A DNA stretch of 29,297 bases from UBA2632 sp964452155 (GCA_964452155.1 CAYVLC010000011.1:1-29297); one strand, 5' to 3'. Positions 7,223 to 16,359 are shown, counted from the first letter of the stretch. Numbers and translations: made by a program. Notes: a model not told the origin generated them from the letters alone.

Positions 7223-10018
7223 ATGAGTAATCCCAAGGAAATAGATATAAAAGGAGCGAGAGTAAACAACCTCAAGAATGTGGATGTGAAAATACCTCGC
7301 AACACATTCACCGTAATTACTGGTCTGTCGGGGTCTGGCAAGTCGTCACTTGCTTTCGATACGCTATATGCCGAAGGGCAAAGACGTTATGTGGAGAGTT
7401 TGTCTTCTTATGCACGCCAATTCTTGGGTAGGATGCACAAGCCCGAGTGCGACTACATAAAAGGAATACCTCCGGCCATTGCTATTGAGCAAAAAGTGAA
7501 TACTCGCAACCCTCGTTCTACAGTGGGTACATCAACAGAAATATACGATTATCTTCGTTTGTTGTTTGCACGTATTGGCAAAACTATATCACCTGTTTCG
7601 GGTGTTGAGATTAAAAAACATTCTGTGGGAGATGTGGTTGCTCACATGAAATCATATAATGAAGGCACACGCATGGCAGTGCTCACCAGCATTGAGCTAC
7701 GGAGCGATCGCACATTGCGTGAGCAATTGGAAGTGCTTCAGAAAGAAGGCTATACTCGTGTTGAATTTGAGGACGAGTTTTATAGGATAGATGATTTTTT
7801 GGCACGAGAGGCAATGCCAGCTGCAGATGATGTATTGTTAGTGATTGACCGTCTTTCTACAGGTTCGGACAAAAGTACTATAAGTAGATTTTCTGATTCT
7901 GTTGAAACTGCTTTCTTGGAAGGCAATGGCGACTGTATAATTAAGTTCTGGGCCGATAAAGGCACAGAGAGAGCTTTATTCTCCAATCGTTTCGAATCTG
8001 ATGGAATAGTTTTCCAAGAACCTACAGATTTAATGTTTAGCTTTAATAGTCCTGTGGGTGCTTGTCCCAAATGTGAAGGTTTTGGTAAGGTGATGGGGAT
8101 AGACGAGAGTCTTGTGGTGCCAGACAAAAGCCTTTCGGTTTATGAGGGTGCAGTGGCCTGTTGGCGAGGAGAGAAGATGGGCGAGTGGCAAAAAGCTTTT
8201 ATAGACAAAGTCTGGAAATACGATTTTCCTATTCATCGGGCCTATTATGACCTCTCTGATGCCGAGAAAGATTTGTTGTGGAATGGCAAAGATGAGGTGT
8301 ATGGTATTAATAGTTTTTTCAAAATGCTCGAAGAGAATCTTTATAAGATTCAATATAGAGTGATGCTGGCACGCTATCGTGGAAAAACAGTTTGTCCCTT
8401 GTGCAAAGGGGCACGTTTGAAAAAGGAGGCTCTGTATGTGAAAATTGGAGACAAATCGATAGCCGATTTGGTATTGATGCCTATTTACAAACTTAAAGAG
8501 TTTTTTGATTCCCTTGAGTTAGACCAAACTGATGCTACAATTGCCAAGCGTTTGTTGGTTGAAATAAAAAATCGTGTGCAGTTTTTGATGAATGTGGGGT
8601 TGTCGTATCTTACGCTCAATAGATTGTCAAACACTTTGTCGGGTGGTGAGAGTCAGCGCATTAATATTGCGTCATCACTTGGTAGTAGTTTGGTTGGGTC
8701 GTTGTATATACTGGATGAGCCAAGCATTGGTCTTCATTCACGAGATACAGAACTGCTCATCAATGTGCTTAAAGATTTGAGAGATATTGGTAATACCGTG
8801 GTGGTAGTGGAGCACGACGAGGAGATAATACGTGCTGCAGATTACATTATAGATATTGGTCCCTTGGCAGGACGATTGGGTGGTGAAATAATTTACCAGG
8901 GAGAGGTAGATAAACTTATTTCAAAATCTGATAGCTATACTGTGAAGTATTTGATTGGCGAAGAAGAGATAGAGGTGCCCCAAAAGCGAAGAAAGTGGAA
9001 CAACTACATAGAAATAAAAGGAGCACGCCACAACAACCTTAAGAATATAGACGTGAAGATACCACTAGGTGTAATGTCGGTAGTGACGGGTGTGAGTGGC
9101 TCTGGCAAGTCGTCGTTGATAAACAATGTGTTTTACAATGCCTTGCAACAAAAGTTAAATGGCACAACTACAGAGAAAGTAGAGTATAACGAAATGGCAG
9201 GTGACTATGCTTTAATCAACAGGGTAGAGCTGGTAGATCAAAATCCGATTGGAAGATCATCGCGTTCCAACCCTGTGACTTACATAAAAGCCTATGATGA
9301 GATACGTAAACTCTTCTCAACGCAACCATTGGCCAAGCAGCTGAACTTTACACCTGCTTTTTTCTCATTCAATGTTGAGGGAGGTAGATGCGAAGAGTGC
9401 AAGGGCGATGGTGAAATTGTTGTTGAGATGCAATTTATGGCCGATTTGAAACTAACTTGCGAGTCGTGTCATGGCAAACGATTCAACTCTGATGTTTTGG
9501 AAGTTGAGTATAACGGCAAAAACATATACGACGTGTTAGATATGACCATCGATCAAGCAATGGAGTTTTTTGGAAGTAAAAAAGGAGCTACGGAGAAGAA
9601 AATTGTTAAACGCATGCAGCCTTTGCAAGATGTAGGGCTTGGATATGTGAAGTTGGGCCAATCATCATCGACGCTGTCGGGTGGTGAAAGTCAGCGTGTG
9701 AAGTTGGCTTACTTTTTAGGAGAGGAGAAAACAGATTCTACACTATTTATTTTTGATGAACCTACTACGGGCCTTCACTTTCACGATATAAAAACACTGT
9801 TAAAAGCATTTTATGCACTGCTGGAAAGAGGACACACCATTGTGATAATTGAGCACAACATGGATGTGATAAAATGTGCAGACTACATACTCGATCTTGG
9901 TCCGGGTGGAGGAGACAAAGGAGGCTATGTGGTTGGTGCTGGCACACCCGAAGAGGTGGTGCAATCGGAAGAGTCTTACACTGCTGAGTATTTGAAGGAG
10001 AAGTTACAAGTATCTTAA
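7223..10018 (+). CDS. uvrA: UvrA, excinuclease ABC subunit A
   Basis: This 931-residue, full-length protein is the damage-recognition ATPase of nucleotide excision repair; UvrA acts as a dimer that loads UvrB at DNA lesions. Two ABC ATPase halves are visible: Walker A GLSGSGKS (34-41) and GVSGSGKS (about 622-629), signature LSGGESQR (about 472 and 818), and Walker B LYILDEPS and LFIFDEPT. Cys pairs occur at CPKC (about 281) and CPLC (about 391), and as the zinc module CEEC (about 723) with CESC (about 746). I start at MSNPKEIDIKGARVNNL, where UvrA homology begins. It is divergent from the metal ATPase and upstream of gpmI. A decayed copy of its 3' end lies at 11888-12145. Confidence 0.97.
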   Translation: MSNPKEIDIKGARVNNLKNVDVKIPRNTFTVITGLSGSGKSSLAFDTLYAEGQRRYVESLSSYARQFLGRMHKPECDYIKGIPPAIAIEQKVNTRNPRSTVGTSTEIYDYLRLLFARIGKTISPVSGVEIKKHSVGDVVAHMKSYNEGTRMAVLTSIELRSDRTLREQLEVLQKEGYTRVEFEDEFYRIDDFLAREAMPAADDVLLVIDRLSTGSDKSTISRFSDSVETAFLEGNGDCIIKFWADKGTERALFSNRFESDGIVFQEPTDLMFSFNSPVGACPKCEGFGKVMGIDESLVVPDKSLSVYEGAVACWRGEKMGEWQKAFIDKVWKYDFPIHRAYYDLSDAEKDLLWNGKDEVYGINSFFKMLEENLYKIQYRVMLARYRGKTVCPLCKGARLKKEALYVKIGDKSIADLVLMPIYKLKEFFDSLELDQTDATIAKRLLVEIKNRVQFLMNVGLSYLTLNRLSNTLSGGESQRINIASSLGSSLVGSLYILDEPSIGLHSRDTELLINVLKDLRDIGNTVVVVEHDEEIIRAADYIIDIGPLAGRLGGEIIYQGEVDKLISKSDSYTVKYLIGEEEIEVPQKRRKWNNYIEIKGARHNNLKNIDVKIPLGVMSVVTGVSGSGKSSLINNVFYNALQQKLNGTTTEKVEYNEMAGDYALINRVELVDQNPIGRSSRSNPVTYIKAYDEIRKLFSTQPLAKQLNFTPAFFSFNVEGGRCEECKGDGEIVVEMQFMADLKLTCESCHGKRFNSDVLEVEYNGKNIYDVLDMTIDQAMEFFGSKKGATEKKIVKRMQPLQDVGLGYVKLGQSSSTLSGGESQRVKLAYFLGEEKTDSTLFIFDEPTTGLHFHDIKTLLKAFYALLERGHTIVIIEHNMDVIKCADYILDLGPGGGDKGGYVVGAGTPEEVVQSEESYTAEYLKEKLQVS

Positions 10019-10087
10019 CAGAGATAGTTTTACGAAAAAAAGAGTGTTTAATTATTTCTCAAAATAAGCTTTAATTCAAAAAAGAAC

Positions 10088-10095
10088 TAACTTTG
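10088..10095 (+). promoter_or_regulatory. Putative -7 box for gpmI
   Basis: TAACTTTG matches TAnnTTTG about 100 nt before the gpmI ATG. The 177-nt gap after uvrA and this box suggest gpmI is transcribed on its own. No -33 element was identified. Confidence 0.45.
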
Positions 10096-10195
10096 TTTTG
10101 AAAAAGAAAAAAACCAACAGATTTATAATTCATAAATAAATCATTGAAGCAGAAAACAACACTAAATTATAAATTTTTCATTAGAATAAATCATT

Positions 10196-11728
10196 ATGAG
10201 TAAAAAACCAGTATCGCTAATTATATTAGATGGTTGGGGAATCGGTAAAGATTATCCCGGTAATGCAGTAACACGCGGAAACACACCTGTATTTGATAAA
10301 CTTATGCAGGAGAACCCAACTAGCACATTAGACGCTAGTGGAGAAGAGGTAGGTCTTCCAGCGGGACAGATGGGGAACTCAGAAGTAGGCCATATCAATA
10401 TTGGGGCAGGAAGAGTTATTTATCAAGAACTTCCACGCATATCTAAAGCTATTGAGGATGGAAGCTTTTTCGAGAAAGAAGAGTTTTTAGCTGCCGTAGA
10501 AAATGCAAAAAAGAACAATGGGAAAGTTCATCTTATGGGTTTAGTTTCTAATGGTGGAGTTCATAGTCATGTAGGACATTTATATGGTCTATTGGAACTA
10601 ATGAAGAGACAGGGCCAAGAAGAAGTATATGTTCATGCAATATTAGACGGAAGAGATGTGCCACCAACAGTTGGCAAAGAAGACATAGAGAAACTAGAAG
10701 CAAAACTGAAAGAAATAGGTGTTGGAAAGATAGCCACAGTGACCGGAAGGTACTACACAATGGATAGAGACACTCGATGGGAACGAACAAAACTTGGATA
10801 TGATGCATTGGTGCATGGCGAAGGAGTTGAAGCTAACACTGCTGTAGAAGCTGTTGAGAACTCATACAAAGAGGGCGTTCAAGATGAGTTTTTAATACCA
10901 GCTGTTATCAAACATGACGGACAACCAGTTGCTAAAATAGAAGACGGAGATAGCGTTATATTTTTTAACTATAGACCCGACCGAGCAAGACAAATAACTC
11001 GTGCCATTGTAGATGTTGATTTTGAAGGCTTTGATAGAGGTAATAAAATAGACACTCTATTTGTAACTATGACTGAGTATGACAAATCTATACAAAATGT
11101 GTTGGTTGCATATACAAAAACTGCACCGGTTAATACGCTTTCTCAACATGTAAGTTCTCAGAACCTAAACCAGCTGAAGATAGCCGAAACTGAAAAATAT
11201 CCACACGTTACATTTTTCTTTAATGGAGGAATTGAAGAGCCATATATGAACGAAGATAGGGTCTTAATCCCTTCTCCAAAAGTTGCAACTTACGACCTGC
11301 AGCCTGAAATGAGTGCTGAGGGTATAAAAGATGCCTTGATAGAGAGAATAAACATGGATAAATACGACTTGATAGTTGTAAACTTTGCCAACCCCGATAT
11401 GGTGGGCCACACAGGGGTAATTCCAGCGGTTATTAAAGGAGTAGAAACCGTAGATACATATCTTGGCGAGATTTTAGAAGTATTAAAAACAAAAGGCGGA
11501 CATACTCTTATAACTGCAGACCACGGAAATGCGGAGCAGCTTTTGGATGATGAGGGTAACCCATTTACAGCTCATACAACTAATAAAGTGCCCCTTATAT
11601 ATGTAGGAGAAAATAAAGTTGAGCTTCAAGAAGGTAAGCTTTGTGACCTTGCTCCTACTATATTGGAGCTCATGAAAGTAGAACAACCAAAAGAAATGAC
11701 AGGAAAGAGTCTTATAGTAAAAGCATAA
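10196..11728 (+). CDS. gpmI: 2,3-bisphosphoglycerate-independent phosphoglycerate mutase
   Basis: This 510-residue cytosolic enzyme interconverts 3- and 2-phosphoglycerate in glycolysis and gluconeogenesis, using a Mn2+ pair and a phosphoserine intermediate. Asp12 in LDGWG and the nucleophile Ser62 in GNSEVGH are present. So are the substrate-binding LDGRDVPPT and GRYYTMDRD segments, FNYRPDRARQ, and the alkaline-phosphatase-superfamily metal ligands in NFANPDMVGHTG and TADHGNAE. Length and start match the family. It is followed by a strong terminator at 11796-11836, so it is probably monocistronic. The DNA after it is degraded accessory sequence. Confidence 0.97.
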   Translation: MSKKPVSLIILDGWGIGKDYPGNAVTRGNTPVFDKLMQENPTSTLDASGEEVGLPAGQMGNSEVGHINIGAGRVIYQELPRISKAIEDGSFFEKEEFLAAVENAKKNNGKVHLMGLVSNGGVHSHVGHLYGLLELMKRQGQEEVYVHAILDGRDVPPTVGKEDIEKLEAKLKEIGVGKIATVTGRYYTMDRDTRWERTKLGYDALVHGEGVEANTAVEAVENSYKEGVQDEFLIPAVIKHDGQPVAKIEDGDSVIFFNYRPDRARQITRAIVDVDFEGFDRGNKIDTLFVTMTEYDKSIQNVLVAYTKTAPVNTLSQHVSSQNLNQLKIAETEKYPHVTFFFNGGIEEPYMNEDRVLIPSPKVATYDLQPEMSAEGIKDALIERINMDKYDLIVVNFANPDMVGHTGVIPAVIKGVETVDTYLGEILEVLKTKGGHTLITADHGNAEQLLDDEGNPFTAHTTNKVPLIYVGENKVELQEGKLCDLAPTILELMKVEQPKEMTGKSLIVKA

Positions 11729-11795
11729 TATAATGGGGAGTATAATTTTGAATTTTAGTTTTGATATTATACTGGATTCTTGTTAAGCAGATAAT

Positions 11796-11836
11796 AAAGG
11801 GGTTGTTCTTAAGAAAAGAATAGCTCCTTTATTTTT
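11796..11836 (+). terminator. gpmI terminator
   Basis: A 15-bp stem (11796-11810 with 11816-11830, counting G-U pairs) has a 5-nt loop and is followed by ATTTTT. This is a classic intrinsic terminator 67 nt after the gpmI stop. Confidence 0.9.
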
Positions 11837-11887
11837 GATTATTTCGGTTTGCGAGGATCAAATGTAACACATAGTATAGTCTGAGCC

Positions 11888-12145
11888 ATTAAAAAAGAAG
11901 CACAAAGAAACAATAGCCAACTGTATTAAAACATTAGAAGAAGTAGACTTGGCTTATGTAAAACTGGGGCAAGCATCTTCCACCCTATCGCTCGCTGTGA
12001 GCCACTATGTCAAGTTGATTTCCTTTCCAAGAGAAGGAAAAACAGACTCCACTCTTTTTGTTTTTGGTGGATCAAAGAGATGATAAAAAGTGAAGATTTT
12101 TATACGGCGGAATATTTGAAGAGGAAATTGTTGAAGATATCTTAA
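11888..12145 (+). pseudogene. Degenerate 3' remnant of a second uvrA
   Basis: From about 11898 the plus strand reads ...EEVDLAYVKLGQASSTLS, then YVKLISF and GKTDSTLFVF before a stop at 12080-12082. It follows residues about 790-846 of the intact UvrA (DVGLGYVKLGQSSSTLS... KTDSTLFIF). About 70 codons are then missing, after which EDFYTAEYLKRKLLKIS-stop matches the extreme C-terminus of UvrA (EESYTAEYLKEKLQVS). The ABC signature LSGGESQR has become LSLAVSHY and the Walker B DEP has become GGS, so it cannot work. Divergence from the intact copy is substantial at DNA level, which suggests an old duplicate or a lost paralogue rather than a recent copy. It ends 36 nt before rhuM. Confidence 0.8.
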
Positions 12146-12181
12146 TTCCTAAAAGACTTTCAAATGTAAAAAGAGAAAGAT

Positions 12182-13208
12182 ATGAGTAAGAAAAATGAAA
12201 TTAAGAAAAGCACAGAATTACAACAGTTGAACAACTTTGTAATCTTTGAAACCGAAAGTGGTAAAGTTAATATTGATGTCTATTTTCAGGGTGAGACGCT
12301 TTGGCTTACTCAGAAGTTAATTGCAGAGCTATTTGAAAAAGGACGTTCTACAATTACAGAGCATTTAAAAAAGATTTTTGATGATGGTGAATTAGACGAA
12401 GCTTCAGTCTGTCGGGATTTCCGACATACTGCTGAAAATGGTAAACAATACATTACAAAATATTATAACCTGCGAGCTATTACCGCAGTAGGCTATAGAG
12501 TAAACTCACATAGGGCCATAGAGTTTAGAAAATGGGCTACAGAAATTCTGCACGAGTACATCATCAAAGGATTTGCAATGGATGATGAGCGTTTGAAGCA
12601 AATCAATCACTTTGGAATAGACTATTTTGATGAGATGCTCGAGCGTATTCGAGAGATTCGTATTAGCGAAAGAAGATTGTATCAAAAAATCACTGATATT
12701 TATGCCCTTTCTGCGGATTATGATAGCAAATCTGATATCACCAGACATTTTTTTGCTACGGTTCAAAATAAACTGCATTGGGCAATAACAGGCAGAACTG
12801 CAGCTGAGATTATTTATACCGAAGCCGATGCGAAAAAGATATACATGGGCTTGAAAAACTGGAGGCAAGCTCCTGATGGTAAAATCCTGAAAAGCCATGT
12901 GTCAATTGCAAAAGACTACCTAAACGAAGAGCATTTAAAATCACTTCAACGAATTGTGAGCTCCTATCAGGACCTTGCCGAAAACAGATCAATTAATCAC
13001 ATCGAGTGATGAACATGAAAGATTGGGAGCATTTCTTGGTTCAGTTTTTAGAACTTACTGATTATCCCATACTAAAGGATAAAGGCAAAATATCGATGTT
13101 AGATGCAAAATTAAAGTCGAAAATGAATATGATAAATTCAGAATTGTTCAAGATGAAAATTGTATATCAGACTTCGACCTCGAAATGAGAAGGTTAGAAC
13201 AAAAACTG
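12182..13208 (+). pseudogene. RhuM-family protein gene, frameshifted
   Basis: The first 275 residues are a good RhuM (virulence RhuM family) protein: WLTQKLIAELFEKGRSTITEHL, an N-terminal DNA-binding-like segment; VGYRVNSHRAIEFRKWATEIL; then FDEMLERIREIRISERR and FFATVQNKLHWAITGRTAAE. The frame stops at 13007-13009, where the family normally continues. The continuation is in the next frame from 13010 (MNMKDWEHFLVQFLELTDY). After about 36 codons it shifts again near 13115, to VENEYDKFRIVQDENCISDF, and stops at 13206-13208. Two small indels (about +2 at 13007, -1 near 13115) therefore break the C-terminal part. The family's role is poorly defined; members often sit in genomic islands and near restriction or toxin-antitoxin genes. 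It could still make a truncated protein, or the indels could be assembly errors. Confidence 0.8.
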
Positions 13209-13277
13209 AAGAGGAAGTGAAACTGATATAATAGACAAAAACTTCAACCCCCTAAACATTTTCAATTAGCACGTCCT

Positions 13278-14410
13278 CTACATATCCTCCAAAGACAAAC
13301 CTTTATATTCAATTGAGTAATCAGGAAATTTAGCAACTATCTTTCTGACTTTATCTTCTAATACAGAGAGTTTTATTTTCTGTGGGTTTCTCTTTACGTC
13401 ATAAAATTCTATTGTCTTATTTATTTCATTTATTGCTACGATATCAATTTCATCTTCACTCTTCTTGTTCCAATAACTTTTCACGTCTGAGTATTTCATT
13501 GTTTCCATCAGTTTAGTTCTGAAATACTTCTCCAAAATGAGACCGCTTTACATATCATAATTTCTTTCTATTATCTATTTTTACAAAACTATAGTTGCCA
13601 ATCTCGATGGTACTCCTACACTTAAAGATAAATCTGAACCAAAAGTTTAGGAAGTTGTCTTCAATCTTATATCTATTAGATCGGCTACCTTCTTTTGCCA
13701 TAAGAGGTAATGCGTCCGAATAGAGGTTCTTTAGAATGTTCAAGAATGCGTTTCATTTGGGAGTAAACAGAACCGCAAAGCTCTAATCCGCATTATTCAC
13801 GTTTTTAGCTTTACGTAGATGCTAGGCCTCGAACTCCACCGATATAGGCCACTATTTCAAGGAGTTTGGAACAAAGCAGATGCGTGAAGATAAAAGCGAA
13901 CATTGCCCAAAAGTGGGCATCCACATAAGAGCAAAAATAATCTATATGCTATTGATTACAAGCAAGATAATATATATACACTTAAGGAGTGATGAATAAT
14001 GCGGGCTAAGTTGATATGGCTATTACTCTTGGCTGAATCCCAGATGTTTTGCATGTCGCTGTATATGAAGTTGTTGATGCTCGCAAACTCTTGAAAATCA
14101 TCAATTATCAAGGTAAAGTTTACTTTTTCTGACAGTTGTATCAAGGCATTGAAAAGGAGAGCAAAAACGGCGAAGGAACCTAAAGGATAACTGAGCTTTT
14201 CTTCCGCTTTGCGTGCAAACTCATCACAAAGCAACTTTTTCTTTGCCACAAAGAAATAGAGCATTGGTATCTCTCCATTGGTGTGTTTGAGTAGTGTTGT
14301 TTTCCTACACGTCGCCTGCCAACAATCATTGTCATTTGTGCCGACGTAGCCGATGTTTTTTCTATCTTTCTTAAAGCGTCTATTTCTTATTCTCGATTGT
14401 AGAATTTCAT
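13278..14410 (-). pseudogene. Wrecked ATPase_2 / DUF234 ATP-binding protein gene
   Basis: Pieces of one gene lie in order on the minus strand. It begins MKFYNRE at 14410, followed at once by a stop. The Walker A region GRRRVGK has lost one base, so the frame slips. The P-loop domain continues with MLYFFVAKKK and FTLIIDDFQEF and reaches DMQNIWD...HINL. A 219-bp insertion interrupts it there. Beyond the insertion the frame resumes with ELCGSVYSQMKRILEHSKEP and LFGRI, then jumps by deletion to PLMAKEGSRSNRYKIEDNFL. The C-terminal DUF234 nuclease-like domain follows, with another frameshift and stop near 13545-13565, and ends with DEIDIVA...DVKRN...GLSLEDM. The family normally has about 450 residues or more, so over 100 codons are gone. 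It is clearly dead. Intact members are common accessory ATPases of unclear role. Confidence 0.88.
13787..14005. mobile_element. 219-bp MITE-like insertion with inverted ends and CTAA duplication
   Basis: Both ends, read inward, carry the same 12 bases CCGCATTATTCA (13788-13799 on plus, 14004-13993 on minus). Each end has one further non-matching base outside. The element is flanked by CTAA at 13783-13786 and 14006-14009, a 4-bp direct repeat that fits a target-site duplication. Removing the element and one CTAA restores the interrupted ATPase reading frame (HINL-ELCGSVYS), which is strong proof of a discrete insertion. Inside there is only a 39-codon minus-strand open stretch (13811-13930) and no transposase. 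CTAA fits the YTAR target preference known for some IS5-family elements, so mobilisation in trans by such a transposase is possible; that is inference. Confidence 0.85.
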
Positions 14411-14658
14411 AATTATTGGTTTATTAGCGCAACCACGGTTACAGCAATAGAGGTTGCATTAGCCAATTTGCTAATTAATTTATAATACACAAACTCTTAT
14501 CAATTAGTTTATTGATATCTTTTTACTTCATCTTTTATAGTCCAATATATACGCTCTATAACTTTAGCCAAAATCTTTCTTTAATTTGTCATTACTAAAA
14601 TAGCTTAATTCATTTAAAAGTAGTAAGTTTGCGAGACAATATTAATACATATCACATC
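14411..14658. other. Intergenic region ahead of the M28 peptidase gene
   Basis: AT-rich, with no gene seen on either strand apart from the -7 box at 14624-14631. It separates the decayed accessory block from the housekeeping genes. Confidence 0.5.
14624..14631 (+). promoter_or_regulatory. Putative -7 box for the M28 peptidase gene
   Basis: TAAGTTTG matches TAnnTTTG and lies 27 nt before the ATG, implying a short leader of about 20 nt. No TTTG is found at the usual -33 distance. Confidence 0.5.
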
Positions 14659-16221
14659 ATGCGAAACTTTATTCCTTTTATTTTACTTTTAATGCTGTTC
14701 TCTTTATCTACTGTTGCATCACATGCTCAACAAAGAGACCCCGTGATTGACAAGATTATAGAGATTGGTAAAACAGACAATCAGACTATGCAGCATTTAG
14801 ACATACTTACCAATCGAATTGGTGGACGGCTCATTGGGTCAGGAAATTATGAAACAGCTGTTGCATGGGCAAAGAGTGAGTTCGAAAAATGGGGTATGGA
14901 TGTAGTGTTGCATCAATCTGGAGTTTTGCCTATTGGCTTCAATCGTGGTCCATGGTTTGGGAAATTGATAGCAGGCGATAATAGTTTTAGTGCACTTGAG
15001 TTTGCTACTCCATCTTACACAGTTGGCACAAAGGGTGTGCAGCGTGGTCATGTACTTATTGAGCCAAAAACGCAACGTGAGTTTGATAGAATGAAGGGTG
15101 CGCTGAAAGGTGCATGGGTGTTGGTCTCTGGCACAAATACGGGTTTCCCTATAGACTACTCTTCTAATGCCGAGCAACTGCGAGTTGCTACAATAGAGCA
15201 GAACGCAAAAATTGAGATTAAAAACGATGAAATACGTAGGTATAACTGGGAGAACCGAAAAGATGGCAAGCAAAAGGATTTGTTACCATTAAAGGAGGAA
15301 CCTGCACTTTTTTACACTCAGATGGTAGAGGCGGGTATTTTGGGTATTATCCAATCGAGTCCTGTGCCAATTACTGCCCTTTATGATCGCAAGAATATTG
15401 ACAGTATGAGTTGGGACAATCTGCCTAAAATACCAGATATAAAATTGAACCAACACCAGTATGCTAAAATAGAGCAGATGGCAAAGGAGCGACAATATTT
15501 TCAGCTAGAATTTGATATCCGTAATCATTTCAGAATGGGTCCTATTCCTTATTACACTGTGTTTGGATTGATAAAAGGAACAGAGTTCCCGGATGAGTAT
15601 GTCATAGTGGGTGGTCACTTAGATGCTTATGATGCAGCCACAGGTGCTTCGGATAATGGTGCAGGCGTAGCTCCGTCAATGGAGGCTTCAAGGCTGATTA
15701 TGAAGGCTGGAGGAAAACCTAAGCGTTCTATTTTGGTTTCTTTATGGTCTGGAGAAGAGTTTGGCTTATTGGGTTCAAATGCATGGCTGAAAGATAATGC
15801 TGATAAACTCGGAAATGTTTCAGCAATGTTTAACCGCGATGGAGGCCCCACTGTTCCTACTTCTATTTCTGTTCCACAAGCTATGTTAACCGATTTCAAA
15901 GAAATATGTGAGCCTATTGGTAATATCGACCCCAAATTTCCATTTAAAGTAAATATAGCACCACCTCGAGACAGGCCTGCTGTAGGTTCTGGCACAGATG
16001 CTGGAGCTTTTTTAGCTGCAGGTGTGCCGGTTGTGCATTTAAGTACAGAAGATATTTGTGGGTACAACTTTAGCTATGGAGAGATATGGCACACTACACG
16101 CGATACATACGAAAAGTGTCCTGCAGACTATATGGATCATACTTCTATTGTAAAGGCAATAGTAGTGTATGGCGTTGCCAATTTAGACTATTTGTTGCCA
16201 AGAGACGGGTATTTTAAATAG
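14659..16221 (+). CDS. Secreted M28-family zinc metallopeptidase
   Basis: This 520-residue protein has a signal peptide (MRNFIPFILLLMLFSLS, probable cleavage after SHA near residue 24), so it is exported. The M28 di-zinc site is complete: His320 in GGHLD, Asp332 in ASDNGAG, Glu366-Glu367 in SGEE, Asp394 in NRDGG and His478 in IWHTTRDT. Residues between the signal and the catalytic domain probably include a PA-like insert (around 130-250). The family comprises aminopeptidases and carboxypeptidases of broad specificity; exact substrate unknown. I used the ATG at 14659, which begins the signal peptide; an in-frame TTG at 14629 overlaps the -7 box. It stands alone between decayed DNA and ileS. 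Confidence 0.93.
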   Translation: MRNFIPFILLLMLFSLSTVASHAQQRDPVIDKIIEIGKTDNQTMQHLDILTNRIGGRLIGSGNYETAVAWAKSEFEKWGMDVVLHQSGVLPIGFNRGPWFGKLIAGDNSFSALEFATPSYTVGTKGVQRGHVLIEPKTQREFDRMKGALKGAWVLVSGTNTGFPIDYSSNAEQLRVATIEQNAKIEIKNDEIRRYNWENRKDGKQKDLLPLKEEPALFYTQMVEAGILGIIQSSPVPITALYDRKNIDSMSWDNLPKIPDIKLNQHQYAKIEQMAKERQYFQLEFDIRNHFRMGPIPYYTVFGLIKGTEFPDEYVIVGGHLDAYDAATGASDNGAGVAPSMEASRLIMKAGGKPKRSILVSLWSGEEFGLLGSNAWLKDNADKLGNVSAMFNRDGGPTVPTSISVPQAMLTDFKEICEPIGNIDPKFPFKVNIAPPRDRPAVGSGTDAGAFLAAGVPVVHLSTEDICGYNFSYGEIWHTTRDTYEKCPADYMDHTSIVKAIVVYGVANLDYLLPRDGYFK

Positions 16222-16242
16222 AGAGAATTAAAGCACAAAGTA

Positions 16243-16276
16243 ATATTAGATAAACACAAGTTTTGTAATCTAATAT
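16243..16276. repeat. Inverted repeat after the M28 peptidase gene
   Basis: ATATTAGAT (16243-16251) and ATCTAATAT (16268-16276) form a 9-bp stem, with a smaller ACAA/TTGT stem inside. There is no T run after it, so it is at best a weak terminator for the peptidase gene. Confidence 0.35.
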
Positions 16277-16351
16277 ATGATTTGTGTACATATTCTTTGT
16301 ATATCTTCGCTCTAATCGAAACTTAACCATTTTCAATTGTCAAAAATTTAT

Positions 16352-16359
16352 TACCTTTG
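16352..16359 (+). promoter_or_regulatory. Putative -7 box for ileS
   Basis: TACCTTTG matches TAnnTTTG, 35 nt before the ileS ATG. Confidence 0.45.

Noticed and set aside
11888..12145. uvrA-like block as an integration attachment-site duplication of the uvrA 3' end
   Set aside because: The block is too diverged from the intact uvrA, with internal deletion and lost motifs, for a recent att-type repeat, and gpmI separates the two.
13006..13188. 60-codon frame as a separate small gene after rhuM
   Set aside because: Its sequence (MKDWEHFLVQFLELTD) continues the RhuM family pattern, so it is the frameshifted end of rhuM, not a new gene.
15627..16067. 146-codon minus-strand frame opposite the M28 peptidase gene
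   Set aside because: Covers the complement of the zinc-site region; no recognisable domain.
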